From NCBI RefSeq assembly GCF_009858245.1, contig NZ_VMSB01000001.1, forward strand, positions 3,631,645 through 3,695,644: DNA of 64,000 bases, read 5' to 3'. Under the pieces are notes generated by a model. It saw nothing but the letters and a program-made list of their open reading frames with translations. It did no database searches and was not told the origin of the DNA. The translations under genes and the position numbers were made by a program. This stretch comes from Ornithinibacter aureus (GTDB lineage Bacteria > Actinomycetota > Actinomycetes > Actinomycetales > Dermatophilaceae). Shown here one piece after another: positions 55,840 through 64,000 of the stretch (the stretch's first letter is position 1; each line of letters begins with the position of its first letter).

Positions 55840-56598
55840 ATGAAAGAACCGGTGTACCGGCCCGTCATCTCGGCCGTCAGGGCGCTGTTCTTCGTCCAGG
55901 GAACGCGTTTCACCATCACGGGTCAGGAGCACGTGCCCGCGCAGGGTGGGGCCATCATGGCCATCAACCACACGTCCTACCTCGACTTCATGTACGCGGG
56001 GCTGCCGGCGTGGCCGAACCGCCGCTACGTGCGGTTCATGGCGAAGAAGTCGGTGTTCTCGCACAACGTCACCGGCCCGCTGATGCGCGGGATGGGGCAC
56101 ATCCCCGTCGACCGGCACAAGGGTGGCGAGGCGTTCGCGGCCGCGATCCGGGCGCTGCGGGCGGGGGAGATCGTCGGGGTGTTCCCCGAGGCGACGATGT
56201 CACGCTCGTTCGAGCTCAAGGAGTTCAAGCCCGGCGCGGTGAAGATGGCGCAGGTGGCCGGTGTGCCGGTGCTGCCCGTGACCATCTGGGGCGGGCAGCG
56301 GGTGTGGACCAAGAACCTGCCCAAGCACATGCGGCCGGGCTCGCGCATCCCGGTCAGCATCACCGTGGGCGCGCCGCTCGAGATCGCCCGCCGCGAGGAC
56401 GTCAACGCCGCCAACGAGCGGTTGCGCGCGGCCATGCAGGTGCAGCTCGACGCGCAGCAGGCGGCCTATCCGACGCTGCACGGCGAGGACCTGCGCTACG
56501 TCCCGGCGCGGCTCGGTGGGCTCGCGCCGACCCCGGAGCAGGCCCACGCCGCCGACCACCACGACATGAACCGCACCCGGGACGAGTTCACCGGCTGA
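55840..56598 (+). CDS. PlsC-type acyltransferase, second copy
   Basis: Identical in translation to the copy at 38704-39462, with NHTSYLDF and FPEATMS, and with the same upstream region to at least the valS start. Nothing marks it as inactive. Confidence 0.9.
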   Translation: MKEPVYRPVISAVRALFFVQGTRFTITGQEHVPAQGGAIMAINHTSYLDFMYAGLPAWPNRRYVRFMAKKSVFSHNVTGPLMRGMGHIPVDRHKGGEAFAAAIRALRAGEIVGVFPEATMSRSFELKEFKPGAVKMAQVAGVPVLPVTIWGGQRVWTKNLPKHMRPGSRIPVSITVGAPLEIARREDVNAANERLRAAMQVQLDAQQAAYPTLHGEDLRYVPARLGGLAPTPEQAHAADHHDMNRTRDEFTG

Positions 56599-56670
56599 CC
56601 CCCCTCGACCTTTTCTCTCCATGAGGGAATCGCGAGGTTCGCGAGAGATGCCTTCCCTTGCCCGGCCGAG

Positions 56671-56871
56671 GTGACCGAGGTCCTGCGGGAGCGGATGTCC
56701 GAGCAACTCCTGGCCCAGCAGGAGGCCTATCCGCAGCTGACCGGCACCGACCTGCGCTATCTCCCCGCGCGCCTGGGCGGCACCGCCCCGACGCCGGAGG
56801 AGGCCGCCTCCCGCGACCACCACGACATGACGCGCACGGTCGACACGTTCAACCGCGGCAAGCAGGCCTGA
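56671..56871 (+). CDS. PlsC-tail fragment, second copy
   Basis: Same 66 codons as 39535-39735 (GTG start, DHHDMTRTVDTFNRGKQA end). Same doubt about whether it is a gene or a remnant. Confidence 0.5.
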   Translation: MTEVLRERMSEQLLAQQEAYPQLTGTDLRYLPARLGGTAPTPEEAASRDHHDMTRTVDTFNRGKQA

Positions 56872-56898
56872 TCCCCGCTCGGGCGTCCGGAGCGGGCG

Positions 56899-57435
56899 TC
56901 AGACGGCGAAGCCGAGGTGGGCGAGGGCCTGGCGGAGCAGCACGTCATGCCCGCGGTCGAGCTCGGCCAACAGCAGCGGGTCGCGCGCCTCGTCCGGCGT
57001 GATCCAGGCGAGGTCGAGGGCGTCCTGCTGCGGGGCACAGTCACCGGTCACCGGAACGACATAGGCCAAGGACACCGCGTGCTGGCGCGGGTCGTGGAAG
57101 GGCGTGACGCCCGGAGTGGGGAAGTACTCGGCGATCGTGAAGGGCTGCGGACTCACGGGCACGCGCGGCAGGGCCATCGGCCCCAGGTCCTTCTCCACGT
57201 GCCGCAGGATCGCGTCGCGCAAGCGCTCGTGGTGCAGGACGCGGCCCGAGACGAGCTCGCGCATGATCCGCCCGTCGTCACTGACCCGCAGCAGCAGGCC
57301 GATCGCCGTCACCTGTCCGCGGTCGTCGACCCGCACGGGGACGAGGTCGACATAGAGGATCGGCAGCTTGTCGCGGGCCTGGTCGAGGTCCTCGCGGCTC
57401 AGCCACGCGCTGTCACGGTCCAGTTCGAGGGGCAT
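56899..57435 (-). CDS. NUDIX-type protein, second copy
   Basis: Same 178 residues as 39763-40299, with the same altered NUDIX box. Confidence 0.78.
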   Translation of the reverse strand: MPLELDRDSAWLSREDLDQARDKLPILYVDLVPVRVDDRGQVTAIGLLLRVSDDGRIMRELVSGRVLHHERLRDAILRHVEKDLGPMALPRVPVSPQPFTIAEYFPTPGVTPFHDPRQHAVSLAYVVPVTGDCAPQQDALDLAWITPDEARDPLLLAELDRGHDVLLRQALAHLGFAV

Positions 57436-57495
57436 GGGCCGATTCTGCCAAGGGCGGCGCCCGGGCGGTCGGTCTGGGCGCGTTAGCATCGCCGA

Positions 57496-58239
57496 ATGCG
57501 GGTTCTGGTGCTGGGCGGCACGGCTGAGGCACGTGCCCTGGCCGTGGCGTTGCAGAGCGCCGGGGTCGACTTCGTGTCCTCGCTCGCCGGCCGCGTCGCC
57601 CATCCGCGGATGCCGGTGGGCTCGGTCCGCGTCGGTGGCTTCGGCGGCGTCGATGGCCTGGTCCGGACCCTGCGCTCGGATGGCTTCACCCATCTGATCG
57701 ATGCGACCCACCCGTTCGCGTCGACGATGACGGCTCATGCCATGCAGGCGTGCGCCCGCACCGGTCTGCCAATGACGCGCCTGGCCCGGCCCGGCTGGGC
57801 AGAGCGACCGGACTCCGACACGTGGACCTGGGTCCCCGACCTCGATGCAGCGCGTGTGGCCGCACAAGCGCTGGGCAGCAGGCCCTTCCTCTCCAGCGGG
57901 CGTCAGACGCTGCCCCATTTCGCCCGCTGGTCCGAGCGAGATGTGCTCGTCCGGGTGGTCGAACCGCTGGCTGAGCCTGCACCCCCACGGTGGACGGTGG
58001 TCCTGGACCGCGGGCCCTACTCGGTGGGTGGGGAACGGGACCTGATGCGCCGTCATCGGGTCGACGTCCTGGTCACCAAGGACTCCGGCGGTGGCTACAC
58101 CAGCGCCAAGCTCGACGCTGCCGCCGAGCTCGACGTCCCGGTCGTCGTGGTGTCCCGACCGGCACCACCTACTGGTCTGGTGACGACTGCTGACGTGGCG
58201 GGCTGCGTCACCTGGCTCGGCGTGCGCGCCGGCGGCTGA
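57496..58239 (+). CDS. cobK: Precorrin-6A reductase, second copy
   Basis: Translation identical to 40360-41103. Convergent overlap of 32 nt with the second cobD is retained. Confidence 0.9.
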   Translation: MRVLVLGGTAEARALAVALQSAGVDFVSSLAGRVAHPRMPVGSVRVGGFGGVDGLVRTLRSDGFTHLIDATHPFASTMTAHAMQACARTGLPMTRLARPGWAERPDSDTWTWVPDLDAARVAAQALGSRPFLSSGRQTLPHFARWSERDVLVRVVEPLAEPAPPRWTVVLDRGPYSVGGERDLMRRHRVDVLVTKDSGGGYTSAKLDAAAELDVPVVVVSRPAPPTGLVTTADVAGCVTWLGVRAGG

Positions 58240-59191
58240 CGACACGGCGAGCGGCCGCACTACGAGCGGCGACGATGACGCCGAGTGCGATCAGCCCGAT
58301 GCGCCGCTCGAGTCGCACTGCCGATCCCAGGTCGTCGACGGTGACAGCGGGACCGTCGCCGAGGCGGCCGCGGTCCTCGACGATACCGGCGTAGCTGTTG
58401 GAGCCCCCGAGCGAGACACCCAGCGCCGCCGCAAAGGCAGCCTCGACCGGTCCGGCATTCGGACTCGGGTGGGCGGGCGCGTCCCGGGCGACGGTCATCA
58501 GCACCCGGCGGACACCGGCCACGGAGCCGGTGGCTGCGGCGGTGCTCAGCACGGTGAGTCGGGCCGGGATCCAGTTGGCCACGTCGTCGAGTCTGGCTGC
58601 GGCCCAACCGAACTCGCGATAGCGCGGGGAGCGGTGACCGATCATCGCATCGAGCGTGTTGATGGCGCGATAAGCCACGAGGCCGGGCACTCCCGCCACC
58701 GCGCCCCACCACAGCGGCGCCACCAGCGCATCGGCGCCGTTCTCCGCGACCGACTCGACGGTGGCCCGGGCGACCTCGTCAGCCGAGAGGCGCGAGGGGT
58801 CGCGACCCACGAGGTTGCGCACCTGTCGTCGCGCAGCGTCGAGGTCTCCGGCGGCGAGCTGTCGCTGGATCGTGAGTGCCTCACGTTCGAGTGAGCGGCC
58901 GCCCAGCACGGCCCAGGTGGCGACAGCAGTGATCGCGACGCGACCGACGTCGCGACCCATGCCGGGATCGCCGACTCGCCCGGCCAGATGATCGGCCAGC
59001 ATCCCGGCAGCGGTAGCCGCACCGACGAGCGCGCCGACGTGCACCACACCTCGGACGCGGCTCGGGGCATGGGTGTGCGCCTCGAGCGCCATCGCGATCC
59101 GCCCGAATCCGGCGACCGGGTGGAAGTGGCGCGGGTCGCCGAGCAGGCGATCCGCGGCATACCCGAGGAGGAGTCCGGTGGCGACCCTCAC
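58208..59191 (-). CDS. cobD: Adenosylcobinamide-phosphate synthase, second copy
   Basis: Translation identical to 41072-42055. In this copy the upstream operon promoter and riboswitch are not within the window. Confidence 0.9.
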   Translation of the reverse strand: MRVATGLLLGYAADRLLGDPRHFHPVAGFGRIAMALEAHTHAPSRVRGVVHVGALVGAATAAGMLADHLAGRVGDPGMGRDVGRVAITAVATWAVLGGRSLEREALTIQRQLAAGDLDAARRQVRNLVGRDPSRLSADEVARATVESVAENGADALVAPLWWGAVAGVPGLVAYRAINTLDAMIGHRSPRYREFGWAAARLDDVANWIPARLTVLSTAAATGSVAGVRRVLMTVARDAPAHPSPNAGPVEAAFAAALGVSLGGSNSYAGIVEDRGRLGDGPAVTVDDLGSAVRLERRIGLIALGVIVAARSAAARRVVSRRRARRAR

Positions 59192-59718
59192 GAGGAGTCC
59201 TTGACCACGAGCACCTGCCCGGCCACGACCAGCCACACGCGATCGCTGACGCCGGCGATGGCCTGGTTGAGCCGACCCAGTTCGTCGGCATGGATCCGGG
59301 CCGAACGGTGCTCGGCGATCCCGCCGAAGCCGACCTCGTCGGTCACCGCGACCAGGTCGTGCGAGCAGGTCGACCAGGTCGACACCAGTGCGGACACCTC
59401 GTCGTCGAGGCGCCCGCGCCACTGGGCCACCGGCTGATCCCAGGCATCCAACCTGTCGAGCAGCGCGACCAACCAGGCGCCCAGACTGTCGACCAGGGCC
59501 GGCCCGTTGAGGGCGGTCAGGGCGGACGGCAGATCCGTCGTCTCGACCGTCGGCCAGGAGGCGGGTCGACGGCGACGGTGCTCCTGGATCCGCGCAGCCC
59601 AATCGGTGTCCTCGGGGCGTGAGGGAGAGGTCGCGACATAGGTGGTGCCCTCACCCATGAGGTTCTCGGCGATCGCGGACTTCCCCGAGCGGATGCCCCC
59701 GGTGATCAGTGTTCTCAT
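59188..59718 (-). CDS. cobU: Adenosylcobinamide kinase/guanylyltransferase, second copy
   Basis: Translation identical to 42052-42582, with P-loop GGIRSGKS intact and 4-nt overlaps with cobS and cobD retained. Confidence 0.9.
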   Translation of the reverse strand: MRTLITGGIRSGKSAIAENLMGEGTTYVATSPSRPEDTDWAARIQEHRRRRPASWPTVETTDLPSALTALNGPALVDSLGAWLVALLDRLDAWDQPVAQWRGRLDDEVSALVSTWSTCSHDLVAVTDEVGFGGIAEHRSARIHADELGRLNQAIAGVSDRVWLVVAGQVLVVKDSS

Positions 59719-60494
59719 GCCGTGGCTCCGATCGTCAGCGCCACGAGCAGGGCAGCTGTCCCGACCTCGATCGATGCCCCGAGCACGTCTCCGTTGATCC
59801 CCCCGAAGACCCGCACGGCACTCCGGAGCAGCCACGCCACGGCGACGAGGAGGGCCGCCATCGCGGCGACCCCCTGCCACCACTGCAATCCGGCCACCAC
59901 GGTGGCTCCGGTCAGCGCAGCGCCCGTCACCACGACGGCTGGGCCACCGACCACGCCCGGCACCGTGCCAGCCACGACGGCACCCAAGGAGGAGCCCGAC
60001 GCGGTCGGGAGCACACGCAGGCACCCGAGGGTTGCAGCCACTCTGGAGGCCACGACGGCGACACCGACGAGCAACCAGCCATGAGTGAGCGACAACAGCG
60101 CTGTGGCAGAAGCGATCTGGAGCAGGACCACCACGACCAGGGCCATCACACCCATCGGGCCGACATCGCCGGTGCGCAGGACGCGCAGGGCGCGCTCACG
60201 GTCCCAGCCCGCGCCGATGCCGTCAGCGGTGTCCGCCAGCCCGTCGACGTGCATGGCGCGCGTGGCCAGGGCCAGCGCCCCGACCGACAGGGTCGCCGTG
60301 ATCGAGGTGGGCATCGCCGCGGCCTGACCGAGCCGACCCACTGCAGCGACGAGCAGGCCGAGGGGCAGGGCCGCGATCGGTGCCAGCGCCATTGCCCACG
60401 CGCCGATGCGACGCGTGGTGGGAGGGAGTGAGCCGACAGGAATCATCGTCAGTGTCCCGACGGCCAGTCTCAGCCCCGCCCACGCAGTGCCCAT
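59715..60494 (-). CDS. cobS: Cobalamin synthase, second copy
   Basis: Translation identical to 42579-43358, including HVDGLADTADG. Confidence 0.9.
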   Translation of the reverse strand: MGTAWAGLRLAVGTLTMIPVGSLPPTTRRIGAWAMALAPIAALPLGLLVAAVGRLGQAAAMPTSITATLSVGALALATRAMHVDGLADTADGIGAGWDRERALRVLRTGDVGPMGVMALVVVVLLQIASATALLSLTHGWLLVGVAVVASRVAATLGCLRVLPTASGSSLGAVVAGTVPGVVGGPAVVVTGAALTGATVVAGLQWWQGVAAMAALLVAVAWLLRSAVRVFGGINGDVLGASIEVGTAALLVALTIGATA

Positions 60495-60508
60495 CACGCG
60501 TGCCCGAC

Positions 60509-61534
60509 TCAGACCGACGTCTGCGGCAGCAGGGCCGCCACCGCGGGGCCGATGACGGTGACCGCAGGGGCGCCGATGTCCTGCTCCGCCGCTGCACCCG
60601 GGAGCGCGGCCAGCGTGGAGCGGACCTGGCGTTGCGAGGTCATGCCGCCATCGGCGATGGAGGCAGCAGGGGTCGACGGATCCATGCCGGCACTGATCAG
60701 GCGCTTGGCGATCACCGGCAGTGCAGCCACGCCCATGAGGACCACGATGGTCAGTCCCAGACGGGCGAGGGCATCCCAGTCGACGTCACTGCGTGCGTCG
60801 TCCGGAGCGACGTGACCGGAGACGACGACGAAGCCCTGCGTGAGGTGGCGGTGGGTGAGGGGGACGCCCGCCAGGCCGGGGACGGCGATGGAGGAGGAGA
60901 CGCCCGGGATGACCGTGACGGGCAGGCCGGCTTCGACGCAGGCATTCCACTCCTCGCCGCCGCGGCCGAAGACGAAGTTGTCGCCACCCTTGAGGCGCAC
61001 GACGGTCTTTCCGGCGAGTGCCCGGTCGACGAGGATCTGGTTGATCTGCTCCTGGGGCGTGAATTCACCTCGCGGGATCTTGCCGACGTGGACGACCTCG
61101 GCGTCGGGGCGTGCCTGCTCCAGCGCGGCCAAGGGGGCCAACCGGTCGCACACCAACACGTCGGCGCTCCGGATCGCGTCGAGCCCGGCGAGCGTGAGCA
61201 GGCCGAGAGGGCCCGGTCCGCCCCCGACGAGGACGACGTGGCCGGAGGTGGTGGCAGGGGACGGGGACGAGGGGGAGAGCTCGACCCCCTGCTCGCGCAG
61301 CGGGTCGCGCAGGACGACGTCGTAGGCGGAGAGGTCGAGGTCCGCGTCCGTGCGCAGTGCGATGAGGTGCCGACCAGCCAGGTCCCGGAGACGTGCATCC
61401 GGTGCGGCACAACGCACATCGACACGTGCCCCTTGATCGAGCAGGGCCTGCACCGTCTCGGACGCACGCGGGCCCGGCTCCAGCACCAGGACGCGCGGCG
61501 TCGTGCCGTCGGGCAGGGGGAGGCGCAGGGTCAT
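60509..61534 (-). CDS. cobA: Uroporphyrinogen-III C-methyltransferase, second copy
   Basis: Translation identical to 43373-44398. Last complete gene before the window end. Confidence 0.9.
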   Translation of the reverse strand: MTLRLPLPDGTTPRVLVLEPGPRASETVQALLDQGARVDVRCAAPDARLRDLAGRHLIALRTDADLDLSAYDVVLRDPLREQGVELSPSSPSPATTSGHVVLVGGGPGPLGLLTLAGLDAIRSADVLVCDRLAPLAALEQARPDAEVVHVGKIPRGEFTPQEQINQILVDRALAGKTVVRLKGGDNFVFGRGGEEWNACVEAGLPVTVIPGVSSSIAVPGLAGVPLTHRHLTQGFVVVSGHVAPDDARSDVDWDALARLGLTIVVLMGVAALPVIAKRLISAGMDPSTPAASIADGGMTSQRQVRSTLAALPGAAAEQDIGAPAVTVIGPAVAALLPQTSV

Positions 61535-64000
61535 GCGGAGAGCTCTCTGTCTGCCTGAGCGGCTGGGACGGGGCCGCGCTGGGGCGCCGTCGACGCTGGC
61601 GCCGCCTGCTCCAGAGAACGCTCCGAGCCACCGGGAGCAGTGTCGCCGAGGAGGGACTGCAACTCACGCAGGAGTCCGTCGGTCGTGTGCGGGTCGCGGA
61701 CGGCCAGACGCACCCAGTCGTGGTCGAGCCCGGGGAAGCTGTCGCCGCGCCGCACGGCATACCCACGCTCACGCAGGGACCCATGGACGCCGGGACCGAC
61801 CCGGACGAGCACGAAGGGCGCGGCGCCGGGCACGGGGGCGAGCCCCAGCGACTGCAACCCGCGGACGAGGTGATGCCGCCAGGTCGCCGCTTCACGGGCC
61901 AGCTCGGCTTCCTCTGCGCGGGCGGCGGGGGCGCAGACGGCGACGCTCGCGCGGGCCGCCAGCGAGGACACGGACCAGTGGGGTTGCTGCTCGGCGAGGA
62001 GTCGGAGGAGTGAGGGGTCGCCGACCACATAGCCCGCGCGCAGGCCGGCCAGCCCCCACGTCTTCGTCAGCGAGCGAACGACGATGACACCGTCCAGGTC
62101 CGCAGAGATCAGTGAATCGGCCCCTCCCACAATGGCATCCATGAATGCCTCGTCGATCACGAGGACCCGTCCGGGCGCGCGCAACGCTTCCAGGGTCGAC
62201 CGGGGGTGGAGCACGCCCGTCGGATTGGTCGGATTCCCGATGATCACCAGGTCGGCGTCGGCCGGGATTCGATCGGGGTGCAGGACGAAGCCCTCGCGCT
62301 CGCTCAGGACGTGCTGGTCCGGCACCCGTCCGGCACGGCGCAGCGCGGACTCGGGCTCGGTGAACTGGGGGTGCACGACGAGGGGTCGCCGACCGGGGAT
62401 GGCACGGGCGATCAGCGTGAAGGCCTCGGCGCCGCCGCTGGTGGGGAGGACCATGTCCTCAGGCACGGCGTGGCGTCGGGCCAGGGCCGTCCGGGCTGGG
62501 TCGACGACGGGGTATGCCGCGAGGTCGCCGATGCCGTCCCGCAGCGTCGTGGCGAGCCAGGCCGGGGTGTGGGGACACGGACGTTCACCGCGAAGTCGAC
62601 CAGTCCAGGGCCGACCTCGGCGTCGCCGTGGTGGTCCAGTCCAGCCGAGGGTGTCGGGTCGGTCGTCGTGGGGAGCGCGGGCGCTCGCTCGACCCGGGGG
62701 AGGACCGTGGACGTGGCGCCGAGAACCGGCGGCTGTGCGGCATACGACTGCACTGCGGCGGCGAAAGCGGCTGGGACGGACGGGTTCCCGGCCCAATGGG
62801 TGTGCAGATAGGAGGCGTGCAACGTCGCGCGCCCGGTGCTGGCTGGATCGAGGGTGAAGCCCTCGACGCCCTCCTCGTGCTCCCAGGCAGCGGTGGTGCC
62901 GGCCCCCGGCGACGTGCGGGTCCGGTGGAATTCGTGACCGCGCGACGTCGTTCCGGCCGGCCCGAGGATGCTGTCGACGGTCGTGCGAGCCGAGCGGTAC
63001 TGCAGGGTCAGGCGAGGGTGCATCGCTGCCTGCGCGGGAACTGCCCCGACGAAGTCGTGCCCGTCGAGGGTCTCGCAGAGATAGATCAGGCCGGCGCACT
63101 CGGCGACGGTCGGCATGCCGGAGGCGATCGCGTCCCGGACCGCACCAGTGAGGGCCGTGTTGCGGGAGAGGGCCGGAGCGTGGGCCTCAGGGAAGCCGCC
63201 GCCGAGGTAGAGCCCGCTGGTCCCGGGCGGGAGCGAGGTGTCGAGCGCCGGGTCGAAGAGAACCGGCTCGCAGCCGTTGGCCCGCAGGAGTTCGTCGGTC
63301 TCGGCATAGCGGAAGGTGAAGGAGCGACCGCCGGCCACGGCGACGACCGGGCGGGTGGTGGCACTGTCGTGGGTGGCGACCCCCTCCGCACGGCGCGACG
63401 GCGGTGACCACGGGGGTGGCGCTCAGGTCGGGCGCGCATCCGGCGAGGTGAAGGAGCAGGTCGAGGTCGATCAACTCGGCGGTCTGGCTCGGCCAGGCGG
63501 TCGAGCGCGCTGACGGCGTCGGTGCGCTCCGCGGCCGGGATCAAGCCGAGGTGACGGCGAGGGGGCGCTCACGCCCGCGTCGCGCGGAAGGACCCCCAGC
63601 ACCGGCAGGCCGATGGCCTCGACGCTGCTGCGGACTTCGTGCGCGTGGCGCACCGATCCCGCCTTGTTGAGGATGACACCGACGACGTCGGACACAGTGG
63701 TCGAAGGTGCGCAGACCGTGGAGCGTCGCCGCGATCGTGCGCGCGGCGGAGGAGATGTCCGCGACGAGGATCACCGGGCTGCGGGTGAGGGTGGCCAAGT
63801 GGGCCGTCGACGCGAAGCCGCCGGTGCCGATCCGGCCGTCGAAGAGCCCCATGACGCCTTCGATGACCGCCACGTCGGCGGGTCGGGCGTCCGGGCGCCG
63901 TGGAGGAGCAGGGGAACGATGAGTTCCTCGGAGGTCAGCCAGGGATCGAGGTTGCGACCGGGCGGCCGGTGGCGAGCGCGTGATAGCCGGGGTCGATGTA
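61531..64000 (-). pseudogene. cobB-cobC fusion, second copy, partial and frameshifted
   Basis: Corresponds to 44395-46864 of the first copy. The CobC half (61531-62563) is intact. From 62564 on, at least seven single-base indels break the CobB half into short frames. Most change G-run length or add a base in a G/C context, as sequencing errors do. The 5' end lies beyond the window. It is called broken as written; the underlying gene may be intact. Confidence 0.75.

Larger units (their letters stand above)
53292..64000 (+). repeat. Second, incomplete unit of the duplication
   Basis: Repeats 36156-46864. Translations of every gene up to 62563 match the first copy, and no difference was noticed by eye. 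From 62564 to the end there are at least seven single-base indels: near 62564 (-G), 63412 (+G), 63486 (+G), 63558 (+C), 63690 (+G), 63880 (-G) and 63960 (-G). Confidence 0.95.

Noticed and set aside
36156..64000. The duplication as a composite transposon or integrative element
   Set aside because: No transposase, integrase, inverted ends or tRNA target lies at 36156 or 53292; both edges fall inside housekeeping or transport genes.

Overview
The window is about 70 % GC, and its gene content points to an actinobacterium. Pointers include a mycothiol-type CPWAW nitroreductase, a deazaflavin (F420)-type oxidoreductase, paired clpP1/clpP2, frequent GTG/TTG starts, and a cobB-cobO-chelatase gene order like that of mycobacteria. 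Overall content is most like Micrococcales, perhaps Intrasporangiaceae; the family assignment is inference.

Bases 1-39,460 look like ordinary chromosomal backbone. In order: the treY end and treZ (trehalose from maltodextrins); a TesB thioesterase; a divergent MocR regulator and YczE membrane protein; a RecQ helicase with a phosphoribosyltransferase-like tail; an F420-type oxidoreductase; two convergent beta-lactamase-fold serine hydrolases; a 560-bp repeat-rich intergenic region; a 4HBT thioesterase coupled to an unknown gene; GDPD and alpha-glucosidase; the pepN-mscS-glbO cluster; a nitroreductase-rpiB pair; a SpoIIE-type phosphatase; trmB; tRNA-Pro and tRNA-Gly; trkH-trkA; a broken M43 metalloprotease gene; tig; a LacI repressor with a double palindromic operator facing an MFS gene; clpP1-clpP2, clpX and a second LacI; a C39-like protein; valS and plsC.

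Bases 39,760-53,250 hold a cobalamin block. A seven-gene minus-strand operon (ChlI/ChlD-type chelatase, cobO, a cobB-cobC fusion, cobA, cobS, cobU, cobD) is preceded by a cobalamin riboswitch. On the plus strand lie cobK, cobL-cobM, and then a second cobalamin riboswitch ahead of the cobalt-transport genes cbiM-cbiN and a cut-off cbiQ. Together they cover methylation of uroporphyrinogen III, later corrin steps, adenosylation, nucleotide-loop assembly and Co2+ uptake. CobI/J/H/G, CobN, CobQ and CbiO are not in the window.

The main anomaly is a head-to-tail duplication. From base 53,292 the sequence repeats base 36,156 onward at a constant offset of 17,136. Cut ends of cbiQ (codon ~17) and valS (codon ~802) are fused at the join, and the second copy runs to the window end. 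It looks identical to the first until about 62,564. The last ~1.45 kb then differs by at least seven single-base indels, the pattern of poor consensus at a contig end. The sequence therefore shows either a recent tandem duplication of valS-to-cbiQ or an assembly artefact that mimics one.
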